This document shows, piece after piece, positions 47,797-59,200 of a DNA stretch of 64,000 bases (its first letter is position 1; every line of letters begins with the position of its first letter). Location: assembly GCF_026965555.1 (NCBI RefSeq), contig NZ_CP114040.1, positions 5,332,001-5,396,000 on the forward strand, written 5' to 3'. Position numbers and translations under genes: made by a program. Source of the stretch: Nannocystis punicea. Lineage in GTDB: Bacteria > Myxococcota_A > Polyangia > Nannocystales > Nannocystaceae. The notes beneath the pieces were generated by a model. That model made no database searches. It was not told the origin of the DNA and saw only the letters and a program-made list of their open reading frames with translations.

Positions 47797-49002
47797 TCAG
47801 CCGGCGCGGCCCGGGCGGTGGCGGGCGAGGATCCGGCGGGCGGCGGCGACCTTGTGGACCTCGTCGGGGCCGTCGTAGATCCGGGCGCCGCGCTCGCGGG
47901 TGTAGAAGAAGGCGAGCACGGTGTCGTCGGTGAGGCCGAGCGCGCCGTGGACCTGGATCGCCCGGTCGAGGACCTCGGACAGGACCTCGGCGACGTGGAA
48001 CTTGATCAGGGAGATGTCGTCGCGGGCGGCGGCGAAGCCGTGCTGGTCGATGAGCCAGGCGGTGCGCAGGACCAGCAGCCGGGCGGCGTCGATGCGGGCG
48101 CGGCTCTCGGCCAGCCAGGCCTGGACGATCTGCTTGTCGCCCAAGTGCTCGCCGGGGGCCAGCTCGCGGCTCGCGGCCCGGGCGGCCATCATCGCCAGGG
48201 CCCGCTCGCAGATCCCCAGCCAGCGCATGCAGTGGTGGATCCGCCCGGGGCCGAGGCGCTCCTGGGCGATGACGAAGCCGCCGTGCGCCGGGCCGAGCAA
48301 GCTGTCCTTCGGGACACGACAGGCGGTGAACTCGAGCTCGGCGTGCGAGTCCCAGCCGGCGCCGGCGTGGCCGAACAGCGAGACGTTGCGGACGCGCCGG
48401 AAGCCGGGGCTGTCGGTCGGGACGATCAGCATGCTGGCCCGCCGGTGCGCCTCGGCGGCAGGATCGGTGACGGCCAAGACGACGGCGAAGGCGGCCCCGT
48501 CGGCGCCGGTGGTGAACCACTTGCGGCCGTCGAGGACGTAGTCGTCGCCGTCGAGGCGGGCGGCGCAGCGCAGCTGGGTGGGGTTGGAGCCGGGGGTGTC
48601 GGGCTCGGTCATGGCGAAGCAGCTGCGGATCTCGCCGCGAAGCAGGGGCTCCAGCCAGCGCTCGCGCTGCGCGGGGGTGGCGTAGCGATGGAGGATCTCC
48701 ATGTTGCCGGCGTCGGGCGCCTGGCAGTTGCAGGCGAGGTGACCGAGCGGGCTGTGGCCGAGGACCTCGCTCAGGAGGCCGTGATCGAGGAGGGAGAGGC
48801 CGAGGCCGCCCTCGTCCTTGGCCATCTGCGGCAGCCACAGGCCCTCGGCCCGGGCCGCGGTGCGCAGGCCGTCGACGATGTCGGGGCAGTCGGCGACGCC
48901 GCGCGCGAGGACGGTCGGCTCGACCGGGAGGACGTGGGTGCGCATGAAGGCGCGGGCTCGGTCGAGCAGGGCTGCGGTCGCGGGCGGGATCGCGAAGTCC
49001 AT
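47797..49002 (-). CDS. Acyl-CoA dehydrogenase (ACAD10/11- or LvaC-like)
   Basis: 401 residues, with the three ACAD domains: an N-terminal helical domain, the beta-domain FAD/substrate motif CFAMTEPDTPGSNPTQ with WFTTGADGA, and the C-terminal helical domain with QVHGALGLTDDTVLAFFYTRERGARIYDGPDE. It is FAD-dependent. With the downstream kinase it suggests turnover of 4-hydroxyacyl-CoA or similar acyl-CoA via phosphorylation and elimination. The histidine phosphatase gene lies upstream on the same strand. Confidence 0.93.
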   Translation of the reverse strand: MDFAIPPATAALLDRARAFMRTHVLPVEPTVLARGVADCPDIVDGLRTAARAEGLWLPQMAKDEGGLGLSLLDHGLLSEVLGHSPLGHLACNCQAPDAGNMEILHRYATPAQRERWLEPLLRGEIRSCFAMTEPDTPGSNPTQLRCAARLDGDDYVLDGRKWFTTGADGAAFAVVLAVTDPAAEAHRRASMLIVPTDSPGFRRVRNVSLFGHAGAGWDSHAELEFTACRVPKDSLLGPAHGGFVIAQERLGPGRIHHCMRWLGICERALAMMAARAASRELAPGEHLGDKQIVQAWLAESRARIDAARLLVLRTAWLIDQHGFAAARDDISLIKFHVAEVLSEVLDRAIQVHGALGLTDDTVLAFFYTRERGARIYDGPDEVHKVAAARRILARHRPGRAG

Positions 49003-49119
49003 GGTGACGCGAGGCTACCGCAGGAGGCACGCCCGGAGCCACGGTGCGCCGAGAGGGCGCCGGGAGTGGCGGAGCGGCCCGTCCTCGAGGCCCGTCGCGG
49101 GCGGGTGCTACGTCGGGCC

Positions 49120-49341
49120 ATGGCTCGAGCCGCGTGGGTGCTCGGCGTGCTCCTCATGGTGTCGCCGGGGTGCGCCCAGAGCCGCGCGCCGGTGCTGCAG
49201 AAGCTGTTCGTGGACTCGGGGGCGCCGGACGAGATCACGCGGCTCATCACCCTCATCGAGGCGCTGCCGCCCAGGAACTTCGACCGCGCGCTGCTCGACA
49301 GGCCTCGCGGATCGCGGCGACCGCGGCTCAGCGCAGGGTGA
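49120..49341 (+). CDS. Small predicted lipoprotein, 73 residues
   Basis: The N-terminus is a typical lipoprotein signal, MARAAWVLGVLLMVSPGC with lipobox SPGC at Cys18. The remainder is short (LQKLFVDSGAPDEITRLITL) and ends in a basic tail that overlaps the 3' end of the opposite-strand phosphatase gene by 14 bp. It has no family. It could be real or a remnant. Confidence 0.4.
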   Translation: MARAAWVLGVLLMVSPGCAQSRAPVLQKLFVDSGAPDEITRLITLIEALPPRNFDRALLDRPRGSRRPRLSAG

Positions 49342-50050
49342 CGTGGGCGCGGTCGTGGATGTGCGGGAGGGCGTTGAAGACCCGCAGCTGCATCTCGCCG
49401 GGGCGGTAGGCGAGCTCGGTGAGGGAGGCGTTGTGGACGATGAAGCTGGTCTTGAGGCCAGCCCAGGTGTCGAGCCCGAGCGCGAGCGCAGTGACGACGC
49501 CGACCGGCCCGGCCGAGCTGACGACCAGGACGGTGCTCTTGCGCGGGTGCCGGTCCATGACGCGATCGAGGCCGTGGGCGACGCGGGCCTGAAACTCGCG
49601 GAACGGCTCGACCGCCGGGTGCTCGACCTCGCCGGCGTGCCAGCGCTGCATCGCGGCCTGAAACACGAGCTCGAAGGCCCGCTGGTGCCCGGGTGTGCCG
49701 CGCTCGGCGGCCATCCAGGCGGTGGCCATGGCGGCGAGCTCGGGGTCGCGTTCGCACAGGGCGGGCAGGGCCTCCTTCATCAGGGCGATCGCGGGGTACT
49801 CGTCGAACTCGAGCTGCTCGACCGGGGCGGGGTACTCGGCGCCGACCTGGCGGGCGCCGGCGACCAGCAGGGCCGCCGTGTCTCGCTGACGCTTGCGCGG
49901 GCCGGCGTAGATCGCCTGCGGCGGATCGATCATCCGCGCGAGGTAGCGGCCGAGGGCGTCGGCCTGCTGCTCGCCGAGCGGCGAGAGGACGTCGTAGTCG
50001 GCAGCGCCGAGCGAGGCCTGGCCGTGGCGGATGATCAACAGTCGGCTCAC
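49328..50050 (-). CDS. Histidine phosphatase superfamily protein (divergent, second His missing)
   Basis: 240 residues, GTG start. LIIRHGQAS contains the phospho-acceptor His of the RHG motif. The second catalytic-site segment is VVSSAGPVG, where canonical enzymes have VVSHGG, so one His is replaced by Ser. Such variants are found near acyl-CoA dehydrogenase/kinase genes in other bacteria, so it may belong with the 4-hydroxyacyl-CoA module as a phosphatase or regulator. The substrate is unknown. Confidence 0.8.
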   Translation of the reverse strand: MSRLLIIRHGQASLGAADYDVLSPLGEQQADALGRYLARMIDPPQAIYAGPRKRQRDTAALLVAGARQVGAEYPAPVEQLEFDEYPAIALMKEALPALCERDPELAAMATAWMAAERGTPGHQRAFELVFQAAMQRWHAGEVEHPAVEPFREFQARVAHGLDRVMDRHPRKSTVLVVSSAGPVGVVTALALGLDTWAGLKTSFIVHNASLTELAYRPGEMQLRVFNALPHIHDRAHVTLR

Positions 50051-50477
50051 CCGGTGATCGTGCCCGCGCTCGCACGCCGGATCAACGCGACTGCGCCGGC
50101 GACGGGTGTGAGGCGAGCGGCGCGGGTGAGAGCGTTCGTGGGGCCTGCTTCCGGGGGGCAGCTCGTGGGGCGCGACGCGAGCGGGCCACGCCGGGGCCGC
50201 CGCTGTGCGGGAGGCAGGAGGTCTTGTGCGGGCCGAGGTGACGGACGCAGTCGCCCGGGCGGTACACCGGCGCCGGGCGAGGACGCTGCGTCCCGCCGAA
50301 TCGTGCGACCTCGACGCGCTCGACCTCGGCGAGGGCGTCGTTCCGAGGTCGGCGGGGCGGCTCAGGCAGAGGTCCTTTCGGACATGTTCTTTGTCATGTG
50401 TTCGAAAGAACATGTCGAAACGGGAATGCACGAAAGGACAGGTCCCCAAGGACCTGTCCTTCGTGCCATCCGCCGGC
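50051..50477. other. Non-coding gap with hairpins
   Basis: No convincing gene was found on either strand of this 427-bp gap. Its right half holds the two repeat-derived hairpins described in the next entry. Confidence 0.5.
50376..50466. terminator. Two adjacent long hairpins made of repeat words
   Basis: The first hairpin, 50377-50420, pairs GACATGTTCTTT with AAAGAACATGTC (12 bp, extended by TTTC/GAAA past one bulge) around a 12-nt loop. The second, 50428-50466, pairs GCACGAAAGGACAGGTCC with GGACCTGTCCTTCGTGC (17 bp, one bulged A) around a CCAA loop. They lie just past the stop of the minus-strand membrane gene at 50478, so they may act as terminators or RNA-end structures. Confidence 0.6.
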
Positions 50478-50846
50478 TCAGCGCTTCGAGATCTCGGCGT
50501 CGAGGCGGCGCTCGATCGCCTCGAGCTCCCGCATCTTGCGCTCGAAGTCGTCGCCGTCGCCGCCGCGCTTGCGGCCGGGGCCGAGCGCGCGGGCGCTGCG
50601 GCCGCCGGTGACGGCCTTGCGCTCGCCGCTGCCCGCGACCAGCCGGTAACCGATGTAGCCGGCGCCGGCGAGGGCGCCGACGAACAGGACGTTGCCCAGG
50701 ACGGCGAAGAACAGGCCGAACACCATCCTGGCGGCGATCATCAGGGCGAACAGGCCGCCGAGCACGAGCAGCGAACCCTTGGCGAAGCGGGCCGCGACGC
50801 TGGGGCGATCGTCGTCGTCATGTTCGTAGGAACCCATGGACATCAT
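50478..50846 (-). CDS. Small membrane protein of unknown function
   Basis: 122 residues. An acidic N-terminus (EHDDDDRPS) precedes two hydrophobic segments, about 22-44 (KGSLLVLGGLFALMIAARMV) and 47-68 (FFAVLGNVLFVGALAGAGYIGY), followed by a basic stretch and a charged helix (FERKMRELEAIERRLDAEI). No family recognised. It ends 11 bp before the hairpins at 50466. Several ATG codons near 50846 could start it. Confidence 0.7.
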   Translation of the reverse strand: MMSMGSYEHDDDDRPSVAARFAKGSLLVLGGLFALMIAARMVFGLFFAVLGNVLFVGALAGAGYIGYRLVAGSGERKAVTGGRSARALGPGRKRGGDGDDFERKMRELEAIERRLDAEISKR

Positions 50847-50962
50847 GGATAGGCGATGGCGGAGGCGGTGGCAAACCCTCCGGCGAGGTCGGCCACAGAG
50901 CGGCCCGGCGGGGCCAGGAGCGCGCTCTCGCCGGGGCCGCGGGCCGTAAAGTCACACGCGCG

Positions 50963-52912
50963 TCACGGCGCTGCAGCGGCTGGCTCGGGCGCTGCCGGGT
51001 CCGGCAACGCGTGGTCGCCGTCGCCGGACCACTGCGAGCCCAATCCTGCCTTGCGCGGCAGGGGAGCCGGTTTCGGCCGCGGTCCGGGCCGGCTGCTCGC
51101 CCCGGGGCCAGGGCCCCCAGCGTCGGGGACGGGCGGGGACGTGTGAGGCGTCGCGGGGACGGATGGGGACGACGGGGACTCGAGGGCTGCGAGCGGCGCG
51201 GCGGCAGGAGCCGGCAGGAGGGATCGGCTGCGCGGATCGTCGGGCGGGGAGCTCGGGGCGCTCGTCGGCGCGGGGCCGTTCGCCTGTGTGGCGGGGCCCG
51301 CCGGTCGGGCGTGGCGCGAGGCCGGCGTGGCTTTCTGGGCCTTGGGGACGACGGCTGGGGAGGGGTCGGCGGCCGGGGAGGCGGCGTGGTCCGCTGCGCC
51401 CGAGCAGTCGGCGTGCTGTGGGTCGGTGCAGGGGTCGTCGGGGACCGCTGCGGGCGCCCGGGTGGACGCGGGAATGATCGGAGCCGGGCGGCCCGGCCTG
51501 GAGGCGGACGGGGAATTCGCGGCCGCAGGCGCGGATACGTGGGCGAGCGCGCCGTCGGTCGTGGGCTTCGCCCTCGGTCGCAGCGAACCGCTGACGACCC
51601 CGGCGGTGAGGAGGGCGAGGCCGGCGGCGACCAACAGCGGGACGGCGCGACGCGGCGACAGGGCGCGCGAGCGGGGCTCGGACGGCGGGGCGCGCCAGCG
51701 GGCCGCGGAATCACCGGGGCGGCCGTACGCCAGGGTGGGGGCGCTGTCGTGGATCGAGGCGACGCGGGTGAGCGCGGAGTCGGAGCTGGAGGTGCGCGAC
51801 AGCGAGGCGCCGGAGTCGCCGGCCTCGAGGACGTCGCGCAGCGCGTGCTCGCCGGTGCTGCCGGCGTCGGACACGGGCACGAGCCCGGCGCGGCCGGACA
51901 GGCGCGCGGCGTCGATGCGCATGCTGATGGCCGAGGTGCGCGGCCCCAGGTGATCGGGGAAGTCGTCGGCGTCGCCGGTGTCGAGCGTGCCGCTGAACTG
52001 CAGGCGGCCGACTTCGATCGCGGCCATGGCGTTGGCGAGCGCCATCACGGTCGGCCAGCGATCGTCGGGCGACTTGGCGAGCGCGCGCAGGACGATCGCC
52101 TCGAGCTCGGCGGGGATCCGCCGCCGCACGCTCGTGGGGAACGGCGCCGGCGGGGTGATGAGGTGAGCCGCGAGGACGTGGGCCGGCCGCGGGTCGGCGA
52201 ACGGGAGGCGGCCGGTGAGGCACTCGTAGAGGATGACGCCGAGCGCGTAGACGTCGGTGCGGCGATCGATGACGCCGGTGCTGATCTGCTCGGGCGCGGC
52301 GTAGCGGGCCAGCTGCAGCGCGGCCTCGGGCTCGGCGCACGACCACACGCGGCCGCCGGTGGCCACGAGGACGCCCGGGCTGACGACCTTGAGGGTGCCC
52401 GGGTCGTTCTTGTCGCGCACCGGGTACAGGCTGCTGGTCGAAAGATCCTGGCGGATCATTCCGTGCTCGTGGGACAGCTGCACGATCTGGCAGGCGCGCA
52501 CCAGCAAGGAGCGCAGCCGCTGCCACGGCGGCGGACCCTCGCGCGCGAGCACGTCGGCCAGGCTGGCCGCGGGGAACACGTCGGTGACCAGGAACAGGCG
52601 GCCGTGCTCGTCGTGGTCGAGGTCGAGGAGATCGACGAGATCGGCGAGCAGCGGCACCTCGCCGCGCGGCAGGCGGAGGTTGCGGGCGCGGCGGAGCTCG
52701 AGCCGCGCGACCAACTCGCCGCCGACGTTGAGCTCGGGGGGCACGAGCCTCACCGCGACCGGCCGCGCCTCCTCCAGATCCTCGCCGCGCATGAGCTCGC
52801 CGAGCGGGCCGCTGCCGACGCGCTCCACGAGGCGATAACGGCCGCCCAGGAGTGAACCTGGCCCCGAGGCCATCCGGCCGTCGGCGCGCGGGCTGTCGTC
52901 GGTGCTCGCCAT
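50963..52912 (-). CDS. Ser/Thr kinase-like pseudokinase with C-terminal TM and Pro/Ala-rich periplasmic domain
   Basis: 649 residues. The kinase fold is clear (GGRYRLVERVGSGPLG, then GVILYECLTGRLPFADPRP), but key residues are altered: VAIK Lys is Arg55 (VAVRL), the HRDLKPxxN loop reads IRQDLSTSS with Asp near 156 but no Lys or Asn, and DFG is replaced by SPG near 178. Catalysis is therefore unlikely. One TM at about 424-443 (PLLVAAGLALLTAGVVSG) precedes a Pro/Ala/Ser-rich exported region. It is divergent from the 2,032-residue TPR gene. Confidence 0.88.
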   Translation of the reverse strand: MASTDDSPRADGRMASGPGSLLGGRYRLVERVGSGPLGELMRGEDLEEARPVAVRLVPPELNVGGELVARLELRRARNLRLPRGEVPLLADLVDLLDLDHDEHGRLFLVTDVFPAASLADVLAREGPPPWQRLRSLLVRACQIVQLSHEHGMIRQDLSTSSLYPVRDKNDPGTLKVVSPGVLVATGGRVWSCAEPEAALQLARYAAPEQISTGVIDRRTDVYALGVILYECLTGRLPFADPRPAHVLAAHLITPPAPFPTSVRRRIPAELEAIVLRALAKSPDDRWPTVMALANAMAAIEVGRLQFSGTLDTGDADDFPDHLGPRTSAISMRIDAARLSGRAGLVPVSDAGSTGEHALRDVLEAGDSGASLSRTSSSDSALTRVASIHDSAPTLAYGRPGDSAARWRAPPSEPRSRALSPRRAVPLLVAAGLALLTAGVVSGSLRPRAKPTTDGALAHVSAPAAANSPSASRPGRPAPIIPASTRAPAAVPDDPCTDPQHADCSGAADHAASPAADPSPAVVPKAQKATPASRHARPAGPATQANGPAPTSAPSSPPDDPRSRSLLPAPAAAPLAALESPSSPSVPATPHTSPPVPDAGGPGPGASSRPGPRPKPAPLPRKAGLGSQWSGDGDHALPDPAAPEPAAAAP

Positions 52913-53228
52913 GATCCGTCGCAAGCATAGTGACGAGCGGACGGACGAGCGCAAGGAATTTGCTTTTTCGAGGCTGGCCGATCGGTCAGATCGATCTCGG
53001 GCCCGCGTGGCGGTCGATCGTCGGTCGCGAGCGAACGGCGTCGCGACCGCGACATCGCGTCGCGACGGCGGCGTTCGCAAGGCGGGGGATCGCGGTGCGC
53101 CGGACGGGCGAGCGGGCTGCGGCTTTTGCGCGAAAACGGCCGAAGCCGCGAAACTGCGGCGGAATTCCGGTCGCAGGCGGCCAGCCTGAGGGTCCATCGG
53201 CCGCCGGATCGGGCATACTCGCGTCACC
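52913..53228. other. Divergent intergenic region, pseudokinase / giant TPR gene
   Basis: 316 bp carrying the promoters of both divergent genes. No clear -35/-10 pair or operator was identified. Confidence 0.4.
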
Positions 53229-56200
53229 GTGGCGCAGCAAGACGACAAGGGTGGAAAGCCCCCGAGCTCTCCAGGTCGGCCTCCGATCAATCTTCCTGGC
53301 GGGCCGCTCCGTGACGACGAGATTCCGCGCGATCCCGCGGATCTGTTCGACGCGATCATCGTCGACGAGCGAGCGACCGGGCTGGGCGTGGCGACCCGGC
53401 CCGGGGCGATCCCGCCGATGCCCACGATGCCGCCGATCGAGGTCGATCTGGACGACGACATCGAGTTGCAGGCCGACGAGCCGGCCAAACCGCCGACGCG
53501 TCCGGTGCCCCCGGCGCCCCGGGCGCCTGAGGTGAAGGTCGAGCCGCCGAAGGCCGCTCCCGGTCCGACGCCTGCGCCGGCGCCCGCCAAGCCGGAGCCC
53601 TCGCGGCCGTTCGCCAAGCTCAGCGAGCCGAAGCCCGCGGCCGAGCCCGGCAAGCCGGCGCCGCCGAACCTGGGGCTGGGCGCGCTGGGCAAGGGGCTCG
53701 GCGCCATGCCCATGCGCGGCGTCTCCCGGCCCACGCCGGCGCTCGGCAACACGACGTTGATCGGCGGCGGGCCCACCGCCAAGGCGCCGTCGCAGCCGCA
53801 GTCGGCCGCCGGGGCCGCGCCGCCCCCGGTGGCTCCGCCGCCGGCCGCCGGGGCCGCGCCGCCAAGCCGCAAGACGGACGAGGCGATCGTCGCGGCGAAG
53901 ACGATCCCGGTCGATCTCGAGGTGGAGGTCGACACCGATGCGCCGGCGTCCGGGCCGCCGATCGACGTCCTCGCGGTCACCGCCCGCGACGGCGAGATCG
54001 ATCCGTCGGTGGTCCAGGCGGCCCGTGCCGAGGCCCCGCGCGCCTCGGACTCGGCGACGCGCCTGTCCGCCGGGCTCGACACCACGCCGCGCCCCGGCGG
54101 CCCGCCCGCGCCGATGCCCGACGCGCTGCGCACCCGCTTGCTGGCTCGCGGGGCGCCGCCGCCCAATCCCAAGGGACAGGGCCCCGGGGACAGGTCCCCA
54201 CTGCCAGGTCCGCTGGGACAGGTCCCTGGGGACAGGTCCTCGGGGCCAGTTCCCCTCGCGCCCGGCGAGCCGCCGCGGACCCGCACCACGCCGATGTCGG
54301 GCCCCTCGGGGGTGCCGGCGACCGGCGCCCGCGGGCCCTCGGGGCCGGCGACGCGGACGATCTCGAGCCCGGCGATGGCGGCCGAGAACCCGTTCCTGCG
54401 CGCGGCCCAGGCCCAGATCGAGGCGTGGGAGGCGGAGCTGGCGACCCAGCCCGACCTGTTCCGCACGGCCCGGCTGTCGTACGAGATCGGCCGGCTCTAC
54501 GAGTACCCGCTCGGCGACGTGGCCCAGGCGGCGACCTACTACCTGCGCGCGCACGGGCTGGCGCCGGAGTTCCTGCCGGTGGTCCGCGGGGCCCGGCGCT
54601 CGCTGCTGGCGCAGAAGAACTGGTCGCGCGCGCTGCCGCTGTTCGACACCGAGATCCGGCTGACGTCGGAGCAGAAGCGCAAGGCGGCGCTGCTGGCGGC
54701 CAAGGCGGCGGTGCTGCTGGACGGGCTCGGCAACGAGGGCGAGGCGCGGGCGACGTTCGCCCAGGCTCGCGACCTCGACCCGAGCAACGTGGCCTACCTC
54801 CGCGCGCTCGAGCAGCTCGACGCCAAGGCCGGCGCGTGGGACCAGCTCGAGCGGACGACGGCGCAGCTGGCCAGCGCGGTCGAGAAGGACCCGCGCCTGC
54901 GCTCGGCGCTGGTGGCCCGCCGCGCCCACCTGGCCGAGGTGCGGCTCAAGAGCGTCGGCTCGTCGGTCGAGCTGCTCGAGACGGCGCTCGACCTCGACCC
55001 GGCGGCGTCCGGCGCGTTCGCGGCGCTCAAGCGCCTGCACCACGGGCAGCACCGCTGGCGCGAGCTCATCAGCGTGCTCGAGCGCGAGGCGCAGCAGCTG
55101 ACCGACCCCGACGTGCGGGCGATGTCCTACTACCGGATCGCCCGCCTGCACTCGGAGCGGCTCGGCAGCCGCGACAAGGCGATCGCCGCGCTCGAGCGCT
55201 CGGTCGCCGAGAGCCCGCGCTACCGCCTGGTGCTCGAGGAGCTGATCCGCCTGTACGAGGCCGCGGAGCGCTACGACGCGATGACGCACACGCTGCAGGC
55301 GCTGGTCGAGCTGCTCGAGCTGCCGTCGGAGAAGATCAGCGTCCTCTACCAGATCGGCGACATCGTCGAGAACCGCCTGCACAACGAGGACGAGGCGATG
55401 CAGTGGTACGAGGAGGCGCTGGCGATCGAGCCGGCGTTCCGCCCGAGCCTGCGCGCCCTGTCGAAGCTGCTGACGCGCAAGAAGCAGTGGGACCGGCTGC
55501 TGCACATGCTGCAGGCCGAGGCCGAGGCGGTCAACGACGCCCAGCGGGCGGCCGCGGCGTACACCAAGATGGCGGAGCTCCACGAGATCCAGCTCGAGGA
55601 TCCCGAGCGGGCGATGGAGTACCACTCGCGCGCGCTGACGCTGCACCCCGGGCTGGCGACGTCGTTCAAGGCGCTGCTGCGGCTGTTCGCCGCCGCGGGC
55701 CGCCACCACGAGCTCATCGAGCTGCTCGAGCGCGGCATCGACTCGGCCGAGGAGGACGACCGCCGGATCGCGTACCTCACCCGGATCGCCGACCTCTACA
55801 TCGACTACCTCAACGAGCCGGTCCAGGCCGCCCACACGTACCGCCGGATCCTCAAGATCGACCCCGACCACATCGGGGCGATCCACGCGCTGCAGCGGGC
55901 CTGCGAGGTCGCCGGCCGCTACAAGGAGCTGGTCGAGGCGATCGAGCTCGAGGCGAGCAAGACGCTCGACAAGCCGCGCATCGTCCAGCTGCTGCACCGC
56001 GCCGGCGAGGTCCTCGACGAGAAGCTCGACGACCGCGACGGCGCGCTGGTCCGGCTGCGCCGCGTGCTCGAGGTCGACCCGAAGTACGCGCCGGCGCTGG
56101 CGAGCATCGGCCGCCTGTACCATCGGACAGGTCGCTGGGACGAGCTGCTCAACACCTACGAGCGCGAGCTGGCGATCACGCCGCCGGGCAAGGCCGCGGT

Positions 56201-59200
56201 GGCGCTGCTGCACACGATGGGCCAGCTGTGCGAGAGCCGGCTGGCCGACACGCGGCGGGCGATCGGCTGCTACCGCAACGCGATCGAGATCGACGCCAAG
56301 CACGGGCCGTCGCTGCACTCGCTGCAGCGCCTGCTCGAGCGCAACAAGACCTGGCAAGAGCTGGTCGACGTGCTCGAGGTCGAGCTGCGCGGGCTGTCCG
56401 AGCCGCGGGCCCGCGCCCAGGTGGCCTACCGGATCGGCCGCGTGTACGAGGAGCACCTCGGCGACGCGCCGCGGGCGGTGGTCGCCTACCAGGCCGCGCT
56501 GCAGGCCCTCGGCGACTACCGGCCGGCGCTCGACGGCCTGGCCCGCGTGCGCGCGGCGCTCGAGGCGTGGCCGGGCGTGGTCGAGGACCTGGCCCAAGAG
56601 GCAGCCACGGCGAAGGACGGCTCGCTGGCCACCGCGGCGCTGCTGCGCGCCGGCGAGGTGTTCGCCGAGCAGCTCGGCCAGCCCGAGCGGGCCATCGCCG
56701 CCTACGAGCGCGTGCTCGAGCGCGAGCAGGGCAACCTCGCGGCGATGCTGGCCCTCGACGCGCTGTACCGCCAGCAGGGCATGTGGAAGTCGCTGGCCGA
56801 CCTGCAGGTCCGGCTGTCGAAGCACGTCGCCGACGAAGGGGCCAAGGTGGCGGCGCTGCGCGAGCTGGCCCGCCTGTACGAGGGCCCGGTCGGCGCCGAC
56901 GTCGACACGATCCGCAACACCTACGCGGCGGTGCTGCAGCGCGCGTCCACCGATCCGGTCGCGCTCTCGGGGCTCGAGCGCCTGGCGATCGCGGGGCGCG
57001 ACGATCAGACGCTGGCCCGCATCGACGCCCAGGTCGTCAACATCGAGGGCGAGGACCCGACGCTGCTCGGCGCCTACTACACGCGCCTCGGCGAGACGCT
57101 CGAGCGCGCCGGCTCGTTGCAGGCGGCGGCCAAGAGCTACGAGATGGCGCTCACCGGCGATCCGGAGAGCCTGGGGGCGATCCTCGGGCTCGTGCGCGTG
57201 TCGACGCTGATCGACGATCCGCGGGCGCTGGCGGCCGCCAAGGCGCGCCTGGCCGCGGCCGAGCGCAGCGGCGAGACGGCGGCCAACCTGCTGGTCGAGA
57301 CGGCCAAGATCCGCCTGCAGCGGCTCGACGATCCGGAGTCGGCGACGCGGGACCTCGAGCTGGCGCTCGAGCGCTACCCCGACCACGCCGAGGCGGCCGA
57401 CATGCTCTACAAGATCCTGCTCATGCTCGAGCAGGGCACGCGGCTGCTCGAGAAGCTGTCGCAGGCGGCCGCGGCGGCCCGCGGGGCCGAGCGCTCGGCG
57501 GCGCTGTGGCTGCGGATCGCCGAGCTGTACGCCGACGAGCTCGGCAACCTGGCCGGCGGCATCAGCGTGCTTCGACGTGTCCTTCGGGACAGGCCGCGGC
57601 ACGTGCCGATGCTGCTGTTCCTGGCCGACCTCTACAACCGCAACGCGCAGTGGGGCGACGCGGCCGAGATCTACGGGGAGATCCTGCAGGTCGCCAGCCA
57701 GGCGGACGCGCTGTTCACCGCCAACCGCAACCTCGCCGGGCTGCTCGCCGATCACATCGGCGACCTGCCGCGCGCGCGTCAGTGCCTCGAGGCGGCGTTG
57801 CAGGCGCGGCCCGACGATCGCGGCGCGCTGCTGGCCCTCACCGACGTCTACGCCCGCATGGGCGACGGCTCGGCGGCGGCCGAGACGGCGCGGCGGCTGC
57901 TGCGGGCCTCGACGACCATCGACGACCGCGTCGCCGCGATCGTCCACCTCGCGCACATCGAGCTGCACCAGGGCCGCCGCTTGCAGGGCCTCGAGGCGCT
58001 GCTCAGCGCGGTCGCGCTCGAGGGCCCCGACGGCGTCGCGGCCGGCGAGTACGCCAAGCAGGTGCAGACCGCCGACGACTGGGAGCTGTACGAGCAGGCG
58101 TTGATGCGGCACCTGCAGCAGGTCGCGGGCGACGACGCCAAGCTGGGGCGCGCGTACCTCGAGCTGGCGCGCATCCAGGGCGACGCGATGCAGCGCACCG
58201 ACAAGGCGATCGCCACGCTCGAGTTCGGTATCGCCGAGGTCAAGCAGAACCTGCCGCTGCGCCTCGCCCTCGGCGAGCGCCTGCGGGCCGGCGGGCTGGC
58301 GGAGCAGGCCGGCACCGTGTTCCGCCAGGCGGCCGGCCTGTACCCCGCGTCGCCCGATCCGTGGCGCGGGCTCGTGCAGTGCTACGTCGACCGCGGCAAG
58401 ATGGCCGAGGCGGCGCTCGGGCTCGGGCCGCTGTGCGTGCTCGGTGCCGCCAGCGAGTCGGACATGCGGGCGCTGACCCGCATGACCCCGAAGCCGGCCT
58501 CGGCGGCCCCCAACTCGTTCGCGCCCGAGGTGCTGCGGACCCAGCTCGATCGCAGCCCGCAGGGCGCGGTGGCCGAGAAGCTCATCAACGCGATCAGCCT
58601 CAGCCTCAGCAAGCTGTACCTCGGCGACCTCAACCGCTTCAGCGTCAACGTGAAGGAGAAGATCACGGCGCGCTCCGGCAACCCGCTGCGCGGGTTCGTC
58701 GACAAGATCGCGGGGCTGTTCGGCCTGCCCGACTACGACCTCTACGTCTATCGCGGCGCCGGGACCACGGTCAGCCTCGAGTTCGGCGCGCTGCCGGTGG
58801 TGCTCGTGCCGGCGACGGTGCTGCGGCTGTCCGAGCCGCAGCAGGCGTTCGTCATCGCGCGGGCGCTGGCCTACGTGCAGCGCGGCCTGCAGGCGGTGAC
58901 GCGCTTCAAGGCCTCGGAGCTGATGCTGATCCTCGCCGCCGCGGCTCGCACGGCCGCGCCCAACTACGGCTCGAACCTCGCCGATCCGAGCGCGCTCGAC
59001 GACCTGCAGCGGCGGATCGTCAAGGTGCTCGGCCGGCGCGAGCGGCAGGTGCTGCAGGAGGTCTCGGCCGAATACGCTCAGTCGGCGCCGGTCGACTTCC
59101 ACGCGTGGTACGCCGACCTCAAGACGACGTCGCTGCGCGCCGCGGCGCTCATCGCCGCCGACCTGCCGTCGTGCGCGGCGCTGCTGCGGCAGGAGGACCA

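Noticed and set aside
50082..50267. 61-residue minus-strand ORF in the gap before the phosphatase gene
   Set aside because: No ribosome site, Pro/Arg/Ser-rich composition and no recognisable domain. It is probably random in high-GC DNA.
50381..50416. LexA/SOS-type operators (GAAC-ATG-TTC-like words)
   Set aside because: The words occur inside genes and downstream of genes as often as upstream, and uvrA has no copy in its start region, so a regulator site is not supported.
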